The position numbers and the translations under genes are program-made. From assembly GCF_000204055.1 (NCBI RefSeq), contig NW_006768863.1:1-64000 (forward strand): a stretch of 64,000 bases of DNA. Direction: 5' to 3'. The first letter of the stretch is position 1; each line of letters begins with the position of its first letter. The notes under the pieces were generated by a model, which worked only from the letters and a program-made list of their open reading frames with translations, had not been told where the DNA came from and searched no databases. Shown here piece by piece: positions 52,258 through 63,790 of the stretch. Source of the DNA: Melampsora larici-populina 98AG31. Its lineage: Eukaryota > Basidiomycota > Pucciniomycetes > Pucciniales > Melampsoraceae.

Positions 52258-52561
52258 TGTGTTCTCGTTGGGATTTGAAATCAAAAGTTAGATCTCTTGG
52301 GTTCTAGAAAATCCCCCGACTGTGTCTCACAGTCTCCCGTCCGAAGTGTCGTATGAAGGTTTCCTGAACCTTACACCTTTACATCCTTTCTGTACAAGGC
52401 ATATTTTTATATGGTCAAACTGCTCCTTGATTTGTTGATTCTAGGAAGAACATGAAGCAATTGATGGCAATTTTCTTTGGATATTGATATTTACACACTT
52501 ATCAATCAGTTTGAGCACAATTTTGGCCCTATGTGAGGATTCTAGATCTGTTAGGTGTACT

Positions 52562-52802
52562 CTTCACTAAGAATATGGTAGTGAAGGTAAAGCTTGGTCT
52601 TCACATGGTACACTCAAGTGAAGACTGCAGCTAGTTGACCTCTAAGAGGAGGATTCAAGGAAGAGAAAAGGAGACTAATTGGGGTAGTAAAGAGCTAGTA
52701 TGCTCTAACCCCATGAGACTGTAAGGGGCAGGCTTCACACTTTGGCAAACCAAAGAGCCTGAAGGCTACTCTAGACTCCTTATAAAGTAGGAAGCCTTTA
52801 TA
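52562..52802. other. Dense hairpin cluster (52.6-52.8 kb)
   Basis: Perfect stems in sequence: CTTCACTA/TAGTGAAG (52562-52586), GTCTTCAC/GTGAAGAC (52597-52625), AGAGC/GCTCT nested within GGGGT/ACCCC (52681-52712), CTTTGG/CCAAAG (52740-52755), and TATAAAG/CTTTATA (52781-52802). Five or six hairpins within 240 bp, resembling the clusters at the ends of YR copy C. Confidence 0.7.
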
Positions 52803-54156
52803 CTGACAATGAATGCTCTGGGCTTGTAGAGGCATCTATGTTGGTGGTGCAGGATAGTGTGAAATCAACAGCAAATACAGATCAAAGCTGGACCTTCAGT
52901 GATCCAAACACCGGGCTGGAACAACTATTTTCTTATGATAGAAGTCCTGGGACAGACAATCCATGTCAGTTGAGGATTTGCTTTAAGAAAGAATAAGTAA
53001 GATCAGGACAGATCATCTTGTACACGTCCCCACGCCTAGGATTTGTAATCATTGGGTTCGCAACAGGCCCCGTCCCCGCCGCTGCAGAACTTGAATGATT
53101 ACGTAAACCACTTGGAGGGGACTGTACATAGTAGGCTGAGTCTGACTGAGTATCTAACTAATCATCTCATCATCTTGTCCCCCCTTACATTTCCTCTTGT
53201 AGATCTTCACTTGATTTATTTTCAAGTAAGCTTGTATATGACCACTTAATTTCTAATCCTATTCTTTGAACAATTGCCTCTTGATATCTTGCTCAACTTA
53301 CTAGATCTGAATAACCCTGTGTACCTCAAACATCAAAAAGATCAGCTGTGATTCAAAGAACCATTTTTGTTGATCATGATTTGAGCTCTTCATGTCAGTA
53401 TTGGTTCTTTTTGAAATCGTGTATCCAGGTTGTTGTTGCTTCTCTCATACTGATACATTGAATTTCATGACACTATACAATCTAGTGACAAGAGGACCCA
53501 ATAGTTAATTAACATTTACACAGGCCACTGCTCGGAGCAAAAAAAGACAAAGTTGACAGCTTCTCTCTCCATTGAACCTGGGCAAATTCTTATGTTGGCT
53601 TGACAGAAGACATTTCCGTAATGTCAAACCTTTTGATTGCTGATGACTTCAGTCAAAAGATCAAATGAAACTCAAGTCTGCACCGAGGAATTCTCCAGAA
53701 AAAATCCTCAAATAGCTGATGAAGGCTCCAGCTTCCCTTGGAAGACCTGGGCAAGGATCAATGCTAGAAGGAATCCAAGGATAGGTTCATGATCAATTAG
53801 ATAAAATAATTATTTTGCAATTTATCTAGAAGATTGTGTAGGAAAAAACACAACACAATCATATAACATTAAAACAATGATTTTCCTAATTAAAACAATG
53901 TACATAAAATCCTGATTGTAAAATTCATCACTTCTGCTTCATACTAATAATGAACTAATAATTTGATAGAAAAACATCAACCTAACTAATTATAATACAA
54001 TCTCAAGACTGCAACTAAATGAGAGACCAAAAAAAACACAACGTAAGAAAAACCTACATACTAAGATGCCAAAAATCAAGATAGACCTGAATCATTCATT
54101 CAAAGAAAAATTCAATCAACAGATTACAAGAAATCTTTGATTTTTGAAGAACAAGA

Positions 54157-56282
54157 CTATGCTTTATCCTTTTCCAACGCTGTGATTTGATCTTTTTCTT
54201 GATCGCTCATATTTTCTCCACCCATGTTATTGACTATAGCAGTTGGTTCTTCTTCAAACTTACGACCTCTAAACTCTTGTCCTAGAGAAATCATGATGAT
54301 GATATATCCTGCAACCGTTCCGATTAAAACAGCTTGAACAAAGGCATAATTGGCGACCATTCTTCCGTCTCGGTTACGGATTTGATGTGCTCTACCTGCC
54401 GCGGCTTCTATTTGAGAAGACGCAGAACTGACCATATTACCTAAGTGATTGTACGAGAAATCAAGGAGCACAAAGTCAAGAATAAGTTTCAAAAGGAATG
54501 TCTATTTCCTTGGAAGACTGAGATGGTATGCGTACCTAGCTGATAGGTCAAGCCAGTGAAGATAGCCCGAAAAGCTGGGGGTGAGATCTCGCTGAGGTAA
54601 ATGGGAATTACACCTGGTAGCGTTATGTCAAGGTTGAGAACCGGTCAAACTCGATGAAAGTGGCACCTTCGAAGCAGTCTAAATGTACGTACCCCACGCG
54701 CCCTGGACACCAATTTGAAGGAAGAATGCTCCGGCTGCAAGTCCCGAGAAGGAAGTGGGGAGTATCCAGAGTGGGATAAAGGCACCAGCCCATAGAGCCA
54801 TAAGGATGATAGTTAGCCGACGACCAAGAAATTGTGACAGCCATCCGGCCACTGAACCTCCTACAATCGCGCCACAATTTCCTAGATATCCCCAAGATCG
54901 AAATGATAAGTGGATCATAAGACACCTTTAGATATAGTGGAAGAACCGACCAATGATGGTCAGGATTGAGGACTGATTACGAGTCATGCCTTTAGATATT
55001 TGAGCGTAGGTAGGATAAAGATCTGTGGTTCACCGGTGAAATGAGAATCAGTATGGTTCTTGGATTGAGTGCTCTTCGTCATCAAGCAATCTGGACATAC
55101 CCTGAGAGCCATGAGAGAAGAAATTGAAACCTATTCATGCGATTTTGTCACGAGAATGTATTTGTCAGATAATGAAAACACAGTTGTAACTTCAAATGAA
55201 AGACGAACCAGTCATCAAAAGAACTGCAAAGATAAATCGACCCCAGTGAAGTCTAAGGGCTGTTTTGAGGGAATGAAGGTAGACAGTTGAGGCCGAGCGA
55301 CCTTCTGGGTCTGGGTTCTTTTTGGCCTCTTCTCGTGCCCTCAAGAAGACCTCAGATTCAGGACAACACATTCGTAAGATGGCGACCAGAAAAGAGAGAC
55401 CTGAACCCAAGTAAAAGATCGAACGCCAGTTGTCCGTGTCTGAGACAAGAGTGAGATTCACAGAGGCAGCAACCAGGTAACCGGCGGCATATCCTTGCTG
55501 TGAACGCATGCAGGTTTCCGAAGCGCCGAATAATCAATATTCATGTACCGCTATGGTTTCTGTGGATATTGGTGGATTTTTTTGTAAACAACTGACCTGC
55601 AATATACCCGAGAAGAGACCGCGCGCTTCGCTTGGCATATTCTCGAGGGCAGTAGCTATGATAACGGTCAGTGTGATTAAGGCATGAATGAATATTTAAA
55701 TCATATCTGACATGGCAGAAAAAATGTGTGAACTGACCAGCAGCCATACCATAAATTCCTCCCATCATGATTCCAAATAAAGATCTGACCGCGAGGAATT
55801 GTTGAAAGGTATTGACAAAAGAAGTAGCAAGTGAAAGGACCGAGACAAAAAGTAAATTGAATGCCAAAGGCCATCTTCTACCATATCGATCTGTTATGAT
55901 CCCAAACGCAAATGCGCCCGCAGAACGAAAAAGTAGCGTGAGGGTGATCGAGGTGGTGATTTGTTCAACGTCTTTTCCAAATTGTTCACTCAGTCGTACG
56001 AGCGTAAGACTGGCGGAAAAGAAATCAAAGGCGTCCATTAGCCACGCCGCAAAGCCCACGAAGACTGGAAGCAAAAAAGGCAAAAACAGGATTAATCTTG
56101 CTGCCTGTTCCCTCTTCTTACGAAGTTTGTGGGCAAGGTGCGCAAAAATGCTCACAATAGAACCATTGTTTCCATGATAATCTGCGACAAATGGTTATTG
56201 GTGATTCGGCTTTGTTGGCTAGTCGTTCTTGGCGATTGGGAAGTCTGGGTAAATTGGCGATCACTTCCTTGAGGAGCCCCAT
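54157..56282 (-). CDS. JEN-type monocarboxylate/proton symporter (MFS)
   Basis: Plasma-membrane uptake of lactate, pyruvate or acetate with protons, as in the JEN/SHS family. Nine exons: 56156-56282, 55738-56064, 55597-55655, 55209-55497, 55101-55130, 54951-55022, 54693-54881, 54536-54613 and 54157-54440. They total 1,455 nt (484 residues plus stop), and every junction is GT-AG. The N-terminus SWKQWFYFFVGFAAWLMDAFDFF is typical, followed by the MFS loop DRYGRRWP and ALENMPSEARG. The family signature N-x-x-S-H-x-S-Q-D is present as NFFSHGSQDLYPT. The second half includes GGSVAGWLSQFLGRR, GAWGVIPIYLSEISPP and QIEAAAGRAHQI. A charged tail ends the protein. About 12 membrane segments are expected. 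No defects are seen. Confidence 0.93.
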
Positions 56283-57353
56283 ATTGCACTTGACTGAATG
56301 CAGATGATGTAAGAAAGCCTAACAAGAAGGATAAATGAGATCCGACCGATTTATGAAGAACGCTCTAAACGAGGCAAATTTTATGGTCAGCAAAGCAAGA
56401 AAGTTATTTCAGAAAGGAGGGAAGCACGTACCAGATTCAGGAGTTTAAACAAACTGGACCAATTGCGAAGATGATGGCGCTTGGTGACTGTAGTGACCTA
56501 GTATCGTGAATGGCGCGGGCAAATCTATAAAACGCAGTAGGGGCTTGATCAGCTTAACCGCAGCGTGTAATGCTAGCCAGATGGATCCCCGTATCAGCAC
56601 TCGACTTGACTCTTATAATTATAATTGAAAGTTGAACTAAAGAAACAAGCGAAGGGAGGAATCACGTCTTGGAAATGTACACAGCAGAGAATTGAATGCG
56701 GGGTAAAGCAAGGGAAGTAAACGATAACGATAACGATTACGTTTGCTTGGAATGCCAAGTGCATATATTGGCAATTTTCGGCAAAGGGAATTGAAAGGGA
56801 AATGGATATGTATGGAGTTTGCTGTGCCGGTGCGACTGACAGGCTACAGACTACACACTGGGTTTATCGGATAAAAATACTCAACTTGACGAAGTGTTCA
56901 GAGCTGCCCAAGAGAAATCTGCGGTTGTTTCGAGGCGAATGGAATCGTGGATATCAAAATAACAACGCATTAAGATGAGCGTTCAGATCCATCAATCAAA
57001 CTGATAAAACCCAATCCAATCGAAAGGAACAACAGACCAGAATGAGATTTAAAAAGGTGATGAAGTTATGAATTAACTTGGGAATAAGAGGTTAACAAGA
57101 AAATGGATTGAGAGCGATTCAAATCGGTAAAATCGAATCAAATGTTGGTAAGCTGCTCAAGAAGGTTAAGAGAAGACCGAATGATTTAAATCATTTCCCC
57201 AGGATGACTAATTGATTATCACCTTGAACTTGTTAAGTTTTTGAAACTCTACTGAATGATCCTCACATGACTTCTTAGAAGAGCATTGTGCCTGCATCCC
57301 TCATGCTCCCTTAGATAGCGGTCTTGAGCCTTTGACTGAAGCGGTTAAAACCA
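56283..57353. other. Transporter upstream region
   Basis: No gene seen. Should contain the JEN promoter and 5' UTR. An irregular tandem GATAAC run (ACGATAACGATAACGATTAC) lies near 56720. Confidence 0.45.
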
Positions 57354-57743
57354 TCATTCTTTGAACCTTGTACTAATTATACTGTCTTCATTAAACATCA
57401 TCGGAGCGCATGAGCTTTCGGAAACGTCGGAGCTCATCGATTCGCAGCTAGAGGAAATCTGAGCCAGAGTGAGGTCAGGTGGAGTACCCCAGTCGGGACT
57501 TAACTTAACATCCTCAAGCGACGGCGAATGTCCAGCACGCGCAATTAAGGGAGCATTGGAGGATCGTTGGAAATGGGCGAAACGATCCCCGGGCGAAAAG
57601 TTACGTTTACATGCCAGCCTGTACAGAGCCCATACAGGAGCCACAGCGTAGTTCAAAAATATAAGCCACGACTGAGGTCCCGGTCCGTGGTGGCCCGTTA
57701 TAGACCCGAGAAAGCGGTCCGGTACAGATAGCTGCTCGGACAT
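57354..57743 (-). CDS. Unrecognised open frame with one membrane-like segment
   Basis: 129 codons from ATG 57743 (MSEQLSVPDRFLGSITGHHG) to TGA 57354. A hydrophobic segment WLIFLNYAVAPVWALYRL near residues 29-46 is followed by a basic stretch and an acidic, serine-rich tail. No family recognised. A 162-bp MITE lies 54 bp upstream of the ATG, so an upstream exon could have been cut off; this may be the tail of a longer protein. Confidence 0.35.
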   Translation of the reverse strand: MSEQLSVPDRFLGSITGHHGPGPQSWLIFLNYAVAPVWALYRLACKRNFSPGDRFAHFQRSSNAPLIARAGHSPSLEDVKLSPDWGTPPDLTLAQISSSCESMSSDVSESSCAPMMFNEDSIISTRFKE

Positions 57744-57796
57744 GACCACCACAATAATCAATTACAACTTGACCTTGTTTTTTTTTGAAATACACA

Positions 57797-57958
57797 AGTG
57801 GCTCTCAAACCTGACCCAGTTTCAAAAAACCGGGTTGCCCCAGTTGAATTTTTGGCTGGGAGCTGTCAACAAATGTCAACTTGATACACAAAGTTACTGC
57901 CAAAAAACAACTGGGTCAACTGGGTTTTTTGAAAACCGGGGCAGGTTTGAGAGCCACT
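57797..57958. mobile_element. 162-bp MITE with ACA target duplication
   Basis: TIRs AGTGGCTCTCAAACCTG (57797 onward) and complement (ending 57958), with similarity continuing to about 50 bp on each side (CCCAGTT, CAAAAAACC). Target duplication ACA at 57794-57796 and 57959-57961. No coding capacity. The 3-bp duplication would fit a Harbinger-type mobiliser. Confidence 0.75.
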
Positions 57959-58601
57959 ACAGGTACCACTCTTGAAAATACCACCACACCTCGATGGACT
58001 ACCGCTATATCACACATAATCACCGACTCATTGTGAAACCCCTCCCTCTACCAATCGTTGGAAAACTCAGTGGCTTAAGCTGTCCTCTGTGCCCATCAAA
58101 TGGAGGGGTTCAACTACGGTATCAAAACCCGTTCCCCTTAAAGCCTGCAAATATTGCATGGAAGGTAAGCTTGACAGATTCTACTTGTGTTTAATCCTGA
58201 TTAGCATGTAACTGAAGATATGTATCTTCTACAGTGTCATCAAGCTCACAGACATCCGGGAAATGAAGGCTATGTACGGACCCTTGTCCTCGAAAAACTC
58301 ATCCAGGAGATTAGAGCAAAAAATCGAGAATTTCAACTCTGCTCCCTTCCCCGAAGTTTGGCTGCAATTATCTCTGTGCCAGACTACAACACAAGCACAA
58401 GCCAGATTGCCTCTAGTACATCAAAGCCGTGCCCAGGGCTCAACGGACAATTTGGTCAAACCCACCGGTCAACTTCAAATGCAAAATGTACTTATCAACT
58501 CTGCATTTCGGTAAGTAACTTTGTCTTTTTTGTATCAATCTTTACCATGATTCTACAATCTGAGATTTTCTTCTTCTGAAGTGCTGTAAACTCGGGCAAA
58601 G

Positions 58602-60066
58602 TCAAGGTCAATCTATTTGTGTAGTCACTTCTCACCGGTATCAACGTGTAGTTTCATTGGAAGGAATTTCATCCAACAACCCAATATCAACGACTCGCCT
58701 TCTCCCTGCGCCTCCTTCTCTTCCTCCTCCAAGCCAACCCTCCCAAGTCCAGTCAGCTCAAGCAAACCGAGCTGTTACTGCCAAGCTGTCACAGTCGCAG
58801 TTGACTGAGTATCACAGTAACTTGAAGGACGCCGAGCAGGCGGCTAAACGCAAGAAATTGGCAGAAGAAGAACAGATGCGAAGACTTACTATTGAGTTCT
58901 GGCCTAAGGTGATTCAAAATATTGTTTTTAGCTTTATGCAATATCTTATTGTAATGTTTATGTTCTGACTATCCGAGTATACTTAGGCTGGTGATAGTAT
59001 CTTGATCCGGACGTCGGCAAAGGACTGGCCATTCTTTGCACTTGGACAGGGTGACCTGTTTTTGTTTGAGGGTCATAACTCGGGTGTTGATAATTGGGAA
59101 TCAATGGTGATGGTTTGGAATACATCATCAAAGCGATGGGTTTGTCTTTAAATATTTAAAAATATTGTCTAAACACACTCACTTATCATATTTTTATTGT
59201 GCAGGTCCGAATTTCTTTACATGATGCTGAGAAATATCCTAAAGTACCTCGCAAGCTTCTCATTCGGCTAAGTGTTGTAAATGAAGATGAATGTACTGGG
59301 CTTGAAAATGCGAAGGCAGATGTGAATACCGAGGGTCCGTACGAATCGCTTTCAATGCCATTAACTTGGAATGCATTATCATCGCGGAACCATACGCCTA
59401 CTCGTCCATTATCTACTGGAAATTCAACCAATCACACACCATCTGGCCCTACACAATGGTCTCCTTTCCCTCGCAAATCCGAAACTCCAATCCGCCCAAA
59501 TCCATCTCAACAACGCAGTTCCTCAATCGATTCAGATGTTGTATTCATGGGTAGTAAAAACAATCAAGAAGAAAGAAGGAATGCAGAACCAAAGGTATGG
59601 GTGGTTTTTGGCACGCTTTTGTGGTCTCTGATTGCTGATAGTATTTTACATTCAGGCGCTGAAAACATGGCCTGACAGTGGGGTGCTACTTTCACAAGCT
59701 TTGAAATGGCATTACAATATATTTGATATTAAAAATATACGTAAGGCTTGGGATTTAAATTTTGGTGAGATTTACAAATATGGACAGGCCACTGCCTACC
59801 GAGTCGACGACTGGATTTTCATTGTAGGTGCTGTGACGTTGACTGAGGTTGTCAAAGCCACACCTCTGATCACACTGAAAGAAGCGCGCAAGACTTACGC
59901 TGAAGAATGGAAGCAAGCTAGGGAGAGCAAGAGAAAGTATTGTGGTGCAAATGAGGGGGAGAAGCGAAAGCGATGTGGGGATTCAGGATCAGCTGTCAGC
60001 AGAAAAAAAATGCGACACAATGAAACATCAACAGACAGCTCTGATGTAGAGGTGGTATATCATTAG
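58602..60066 (+). CDS. Unrecognised spliced nuclear-type protein, partner of the KDZ-associated gene
   Basis: Exons 58602-58908, 58987-59139, 59205-59594 and 59656-60066 join in frame at GT-AG sites and end at TAG 60064. More 5' exons lie between about 58000 and 58510. One has a CPLC pair and a later CHQAH that could form a zinc-binding site, but two frames compete there. The protein has a proline-rich segment, a helical KR-rich stretch (LKDAEQAAKRKKLAEEEQ), a block SILIRTSAKDWPFFALGQGD to VMVWNTSSKRWVRIS, and a C-terminal block LKTWPDSGVLLSQALKWHYN. It ends in a basic tail that suggests nuclear import. I do not recognise the family. It converges on the KDZ-associated gene with a 545-bp gap, so both may belong to one transposon. 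Confidence 0.6.
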
Positions 60067-60611
60067 AGTATAAATAAATGAATCATTTGTTCATTCTGAT
60101 ATTCTTTATCACATTATCTTCAAAATTTATCATATCACTCCTTTCAATATCTAGAGCCTTTTAATCTCCTCATTTTGAAGTTAATCTTCTATTCGACACT
60201 TTCTTTCATTAACTTATTATTATCTATTTTAATTTAATTCAAGTTTGAGTTTGATTTGACAATTTCTTTCATATTTTAATAATAATATTGTTTTGATATA
60301 AACAATTGTGCCTTCAAAAAGATAGGGAACTTTTCGATTCCCTAGTTGAAGTGACATCAACAACTATAGCAGATATAGCTGTACTCAAATTTGTACCTTT
60401 CCAAAATTTGAATAGTCAAAAGATAGCTAGTCAAAAGATAGCTTTACACTAGCAAGAAGTCATTCTCACCATTCATAATGAATCATATCTATATGACTGA
60501 ACAACAGGTATTATTTGAATTGTATGACCATCTTCAAAGTAAAGCATTGACTATCAAATTCTTAACCAGTTGTTTCACAAATGTAAAGTAAAGTCTTGGT
60601 TTTACTAATCA
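60067..60611. other. Intergenic gap between the two convergent genes
   Basis: AT-rich, no open frame of note; should contain both terminators. A short direct repeat, ATAGCTAGTCAAAAGATAGC, lies near 60422-60441. Confidence 0.45.
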
Positions 60612-62867
60612 TCAAAAATGTATATCCCCCAAATGACCAATATCCTTCCGTTTCTCTAGCTTTTCACACAACCAAATATTACGTAGCCTAACCATCTCAT
60701 CAAGGAAAAAATTATACTGCACTGCTGTCATGCCCCTGCAAATGGAAGCAAAACCCCCATACCAGATGTTTGTCAACTCTGCAGCTGATGAATTAAAGAT
60801 CCAACCTCCTTGATCCTTTAATTGAGGATATAAGTTTGGGTCCGTCCATTTCCTGCAGAAACAGTCATCCTCTGTGTGTGATTTGAAGTGAAATGCATCA
60901 ACAGCAACAATGGACTCTTGAAATCTCTCCCGCTCACTATCCTCTGATTTATATATGTGTGCCAAGAGCTTACATGCATTATCATAGAAAATTACCTGAG
61001 GCATGTTAGTTGGGAATGTGTCCATGAGGAAAAGCTATGCAGAACCAAAAAAAAAGGTAAATAAAGAAACCGCGCTATTCAGAGAGTAGGAATTGGGACA
61101 TACTTTTACAGCACTTGGTGATTCAGCTCTGAACATGGTCTGCCTAGCCAATACAACACCACAAGCACCTACAATAAGCTGGTCATTGTGTGTTCTTTCT
61201 CTTGATAGCTTAGGACGAGACTCTTTGCTTGAAACCCCACCATCACGTCCCTTTTCATCATACCTATCTGCTTCATTTGCATGTTGAATATCTTCATAGT
61301 CTTGCAGCTCTGCTGTCTCTTCATTCTGATGGACCGTGGGGTCCAACCGTAGGCTGGATCCTGGCCGGTTGAGCATCGGGTGAAGCTGGAAGTTTCCGTC
61401 TTGATAGAAACTCTTACCCGCTCTGATATGTGATTCAAGATCGCAAGTCTTTTGACCCAGCATTACTGGCCGTGTGCAGGGCTGAGCTTCGCATTGCTTC
61501 TGCAAGAGTTGAAAGTGTTTTCTACAAAATCGTGAGCGGACATTATCTAGTGAATTAAGGCATGGGCCATTTGGAGGAGGATCACCCGCATCCATTGCAA
61601 GGTATTCGAGTTGAGCACGAGAAGCACTACAGCGATAACGCCCAATAGTCAACCCATCAGTAACCACAGCGCGGATTACTACACAAAGAAAACACAAAAG
61701 ATATTCAGTTCAGAACTCAATAAACCATCATTTGGATATAATGAACTTAAATTACCTGAGTATTCATCCGGCTGTTGACAATGCCTAATAGAGGTACATT
61801 TCCCGCAGGAATGATTTTTATGGCTGGAACCATTTGCTCTAACATATGCTGTATGAGCTTCTTTTGCCTCTTCGTATCGAGTAGCGTCAAGTCCATCGGC
61901 AGGAACCACAAGTTGATGAGAGCGAGAAGAGAAGTGATACAACAAGGTGTGTATGTCCATTCCATCTTTACATACACCCGCAGATAGAGACGAGGAAAAA
62001 CTCTGAGTCGGAGAAAATAATGGAGGAGGGCAAGCAACAATATGTGTGTCATTGTATAAGTTAACAATATTGAATATTGATGAGCTTGTAGAGTTCAGTT
62101 CGAGTTTGAAATGTAAAAATACGGTATCAGCACCAATAATCATTTGATCAAAACCTTAGAGGAAAAAAGATCACTCACTGCTGAAGCATTTGAGACATCT
62201 TAAAGTGATGGGCTAGGCGATGGGTCATGAAGTAGTGAGTATGAACATGAAAGATCTTATCCTTTTGGGCTTGAGAGCTGGTGAAAAGTGTCGTTTTTGT
62301 TTATTCACGTAGTAGCTGGGGCAGTAAGTTGTCTTACAACCTGGATTCAAAAACATAGGTCAGTATAGTAGGATGAATTAAGGTAGAAAATGTTGACTCA
62401 CTTCGGCAGTAAGAAGAAAAGTGCTGCACTGTCTCACAACCATCAAGATCGTATAGGTAGCCAAATAAGGAATCGGTTTCAAGTGCATGTCCAGTCTGGC
62501 ACGTTGGGCATGTTTTGACTGGGGGAAAAAGGAAGTGCTGTGCAATGCGTGCTGGAATTTGGCCATCGGTTCTTTCTGGCAATACACCATTGTTTGCAAT
62601 TGTTTGGTGAGGATCGGTGTGGCAGGAGGGGAGGAAGCTGAAAGAGGATTTCCATAGTAAGTTGATTGATTGATGAATGGAAGCTGGCAGGCTTGCTGCA
62701 AGATACTGAAAGGGCCGTTTAATTGGTGTTAGTTTCAGGCCACCTTTGGCACGAACAACAAGATCTGAAGCAATGGAAAAGAACTGTGCAAGATCTTTGC
62801 AGTCCAGTGTATCCATAATGTGTGGATCATTTGCGATGAGAATTTCTAAAAAATCTTGAAGTAACAT
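60612..62867 (-). CDS. KDZ transposase-associated protein with CxC5 and CxC6 cysteine clusters
   Basis: Exons: 62402-62867, 62179-62340, 61756-62084, 61104-61678 and 60612-61034, all GT-AG. The ATG at 62867 (MLLQDFLEIL) fits better than the upstream GTG; TATAAAAAG lies about 65 bp before it. The N-terminal half carries a CxC5-like cluster (TCPTCQTGHAL, LYDLDGCETVQHFSSYC, RSCKTTYCPSYY). The middle has a CxC6-like cluster (HSCGKCTSIRHC, VTDGLTIGRYRC, RFCRKHFQLLQKQCEAQPC). The C-terminus has VIFYDNACKLLAH and AVDAFHFKSHTEDDCFC, typical of KDZ-type proteins. These modules accompany Kyakuja-Dileera-Zisupton transposons in fungi. Exon 2 seems to need a one-base frame change between KTTYCPSYYV and FHVHTHYFMTHRLAHH, so this copy may be frameshifted. 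TIRs were not found. Confidence 0.72.
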
Positions 62868-63296
62868 TCTCGAGGCAACAATAGATAGCAATAGAGGGGC
62901 GATGAGGAGTTGGGAGCTCCAGCACACTTTTTATACCTGTTTTGGGTTAATAAGTATGGCATATTTGTCTCATATCTCCTTATTCCTAGCAGTGGCGACC
63001 AGCTCTTGGTGTTTTATCATTTGTCGTGTTGGACACTAGAGTAACCAATGACCTCCTTTGTCATGTTACTTTTCAAGTCAGAGCAACGTAACTTGTTTTC
63101 TTACCTGATGTGAAGCATGTCTCAATAGTAGCAAGCCGGAACAACTGAAAAAAGATCCTTGTGTCAAACAATCATTGCTGATGACCAAAGATACCACCGT
63201 TTCTAGCTCTAATTGATATATGTATCTCTCGGTGGTATTTGATTTTGTTTATCATGGTAGAGAAAAATCAAATCCCATATCCTTAACCGCCCAAAA
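62868..63296. other. Upstream region of the KDZ-associated gene
   Basis: Contains the TATA-like box near 62930. No gene recognised. Near 63191-63239 ATACCACCG pairs with CGGTGGTAT in an inverted arrangement. Confidence 0.4.
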
Positions 63297-63790
63297 GGTT
63301 TCTTGAGTGTACAGAAGTAGTAAAGGAAAAGATGAAGGTAACAAAACTTATATGAAAAGGCAAGTTGGATGATTTCCTAAGCGTACGGAAGTACTAAAGG
63401 AAAAGATCAAGGTAGCAAATTTTCAAAAAAAAAACAATCTATCCGAGGCGATTTGAATGATTTCCTAAGCGTACGGAAGTACTAAAGGAAAAGATCAAAG
63501 TAACAAAATTTTGGAAAAAGAATAGTAGCCAATCTATTTAAGGCAACTTGAATGATTTCCTAAGCGTACGGAAGTACTAAAGGAAAAGATCAAGGGAGCA
63601 AATTTTTTAGAAAGGATCGTAGCTAAACTTTATGAGGCGATTTGAATGATTTCCTAGGCGTACGGAAGTACTAAAGGAAAAGATCAAGGTAACAAATGTT
63701 TTGAAAAAGAATAGTAGCCAATTTATTTAAGGTAACTTGAATGATTTCCTACGCGTACGGAAGTACTATAAGGAAAAGATCAATGTTACA
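63297..63790 (+). repeat. Tandem repeat, six units of about 73-95 bp
   Basis: The core GATTTCCTAAGCGTACGGAA, continuing AGTACTAAAGGAAAAGATCAA, starts at 63371, 63459, 63554, 63648 and 63743. A diverged unit stands at 63297. Each core holds the palindromes CGTACG and AGTACT. Spacing runs 88, 95, 94 and 95 bp. Linkers alternate between GAGGCGATTTGAATG and AAGGCAACTTGAATG, so the higher-order period is about 185-190 bp. Confidence 0.9.

Larger units (their letters stand above)
51011..54156. other. Gene-poor region between copy C and the transporter
   Basis: No protein domain is recognised; the open frames are short. It contains an exact 45-bp direct repeat (52113-52157 and 52213-52257) and a dense hairpin cluster (52562-52802), listed separately. 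53760-54100 is very AT-rich and should include the transporter 3' UTR. Confidence 0.45.

Noticed and set aside
63297..63790. CRISPR array
   Set aside because: Eukaryotic context, long cores with imperfect repeats, and linkers that are themselves related rather than unique spacers.
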